Origin: Pseudomonadota bacterium
Lineage (GTDB): Bacteria > Desulfobacterota > Desulfovibrionia > Desulfovibrionales > Desulfovibrionaceae
Reading direction: 5' to 3'
DNA length: 56,072 nt
Assembly: GCA_018817515.1 (NCBI GenBank)
Contig: JAHIUD010000082.1
Location: forward strand, 1 to 56,072
Below the pieces are notes generated by a model that was given only the letters and a program-made list of their open reading frames with translations, did not search any database and was not told the DNA's origin. Position numbers and translations under genes: made by a program. Numbering within the stretch: the first letter of the stretch is position 1; the number at the start of each line of letters is the position of its first letter. This document shows, piece by piece, positions 55,545 through 56,072 of the stretch.

Positions 55545-56072
55545 ATGCTGAACATTCTTGACCTGCTCCGCGAGATGAACATCACGCCGCGCAAGGTGAC
55601 AAGCACCGAGTGGGCTTCGCGTTGCCCTGGCTGCGGGGGTGAAGACAAGCCCGGCGATCCGTCCGACCGCTTCCGCACCTGGCCGGATGGCCACGCTGGC
55701 GGGAACGCCTGGTGCCGGGGCTGCGAGTGGAAGGGTGACAACATCCAGTTCTGCCGCGACTTCCTGAACCTGGACTTCAAGGACGCCTGCGACCACGTGG
55801 GCCGCGCAGCGGACAAGTCCGTTTCCACCCCGCGCCAGGTGCGGGCCCCAAGCAGCCCCAAGGTGTACGAGCCGGTGCGCCCGGGCCTGCCTTCGGCAAT
55901 CTGGCTGCAGCGCGCCGCCGAGCTGGTGGATTGGGCCCACCGGATGTTGTTGGCCAACCCCGAGCAGCTCAGCTACCTAGCCGGGCGCGGCATCAGCCTG
56001 GAGGGCGTGCGCCGGTTCCGCCTGGGCTGGAACCCCGGCCAAAAGGGCCAGGACATCTACCGCCCGCGCGCC
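55545..56072 (+). CDS. zinc-finger primase-like protein, 3' end outside window
   Basis: The first 176 codons of a gene that is open to the window edge. The N terminus has a zinc-ribbon-like pair of CxxC motifs: CPGCGGEDKPGD near residue 27 and WCRGCEWKG near 58, followed by FCRDFLNLDFKDACDHVGRA. This matches the zinc-binding domain of P4-type and CHC2-like primases. Near the edge, LAGRGISLEGVRRFRLGWN resembles the start of the primase core. GGAGG lies 4 nt before the ATG at 55545; an in-frame ATG at 55527 would add six residues. Confidence 0.78.
   Translation, partial: MLNILDLLREMNITPRKVTSTEWASRCPGCGGEDKPGDPSDRFRTWPDGHAGGNAWCRGCEWKGDNIQFCRDFLNLDFKDACDHVGRAADKSVSTPRQVRAPSSPKVYEPVRPGLPSAIWLQRAAELVDWAHRMLLANPEQLSYLAGRGISLEGVRRFRLGWNPGQKGQDIYRPRA

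Larger units (their letters stand above)
53285..56072. mobile_element. left end of an integrated P4-like element (runs off window)
   Basis: Right of the tRNA-Arg fragment the content changes from chromosomal housekeeping to replication genes of phage/plasmid type: a primase/SF3 helicase and a zinc-finger primase. The first 497 nt (53285-53781) hold no convincing gene. They contain an 8-bp hairpin (GCGGGCGC/GCGCCCGC, 53427-53446), two TGTTTCACGG copies (53552-53561, 53566-53575) and two TCGTGCTAC copies (53699-53707, 53720-53728) spaced 21 bp. No integrase gene is in view; it may lie at the other end. Confidence 0.6.

Overview
The window is about 56 kb of GC-rich chromosomal DNA. It most resembles a Desulfovibrionales-type sulfate reducer (delta-proteobacterial lineage). 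This is inferred from gene content and order, not from a database search: mfd–SurA-type foldases–rodZ-like–recO–glyQ–glyS–rpsT, nadC-nadA-nadB, a one-domain PilZ gene beside motAB, a fused AccA–AccD carboxyltransferase, and GC-rich palindromic intergenic repeats. Most genes are tightly packed, with stop/start overlaps such as TGATG, TAATG and ATGA, so long operons are likely.

Layout. 1-250: two identical tRNA-Gly(GCC) genes (the first cut by the window edge), each with its own terminator. 436-1440: a small hypothetical gene on the minus strand and cheW. 1495-12540: a long plus-strand run of mfd, two SurA-like proteins, a RodZ-like gene, recO, glyQ, glyS and rpsT (UUG start). 12586-19222 (minus): an M48 metallopeptidase lipoprotein, nadB, nadA, nadC, a FlgO-like lipoprotein and purine nucleoside phosphorylase. 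19296-26695 (plus): motA, motB, a PilZ protein, an unusual acyl-CoA carboxylase set (divergent biotin carboxylase, AccA–AccD fusion, biotinyl-type protein, a 126-aa unknown) and ssb. 26700-26940: four palindromes between convergent genes. 26948-31464 (minus): a DUF3783-like protein, a polytopic membrane protein and a SWIM-SNF2 helicase. 31537-35895 (plus): a tiny membrane protein, a peptide-type solute-binding lipoprotein, a bifunctional Rel/SpoT enzyme and a small exported protein.

The most striking locus is 36165-50607 on the minus strand. It is one translationally coupled operon whose four products all appear to enter the cell envelope: an AsmA/YdbH-like protein, a DUF1318/YdbL-like lipoprotein, a 2906-residue protein (signal peptide, TolB-like propeller, TPR arrays, a degenerate CHAT-like region, more TPRs, and a C-terminal CHAT caspase-like domain with an intact His/Cys dyad), and an SH3-plus-M48 protein that has lost its zinc-binding histidines. 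CHAT proteases are usually described as cytoplasmic. An exported one joined to a predicted lipid-transfer bridge and a pseudo-peptidase is the best candidate here for an undescribed system.

The right end (53240-56072) looks like the left edge of an integrated P4-like element. A 45-nt 3' fragment of a tRNA-Arg(CCG) gene with its terminator marks the junction. It is followed by an otherwise gene-poor stretch with direct repeats, a primase/SF3 helicase gene, an AT-rich iteron-like segment and a zinc-finger primase gene that runs off the window. Between the envelope operon and this junction lie a chemoreceptor with an unusual C-terminal sensor-like region and an exported Cu-Zn superoxide dismutase.
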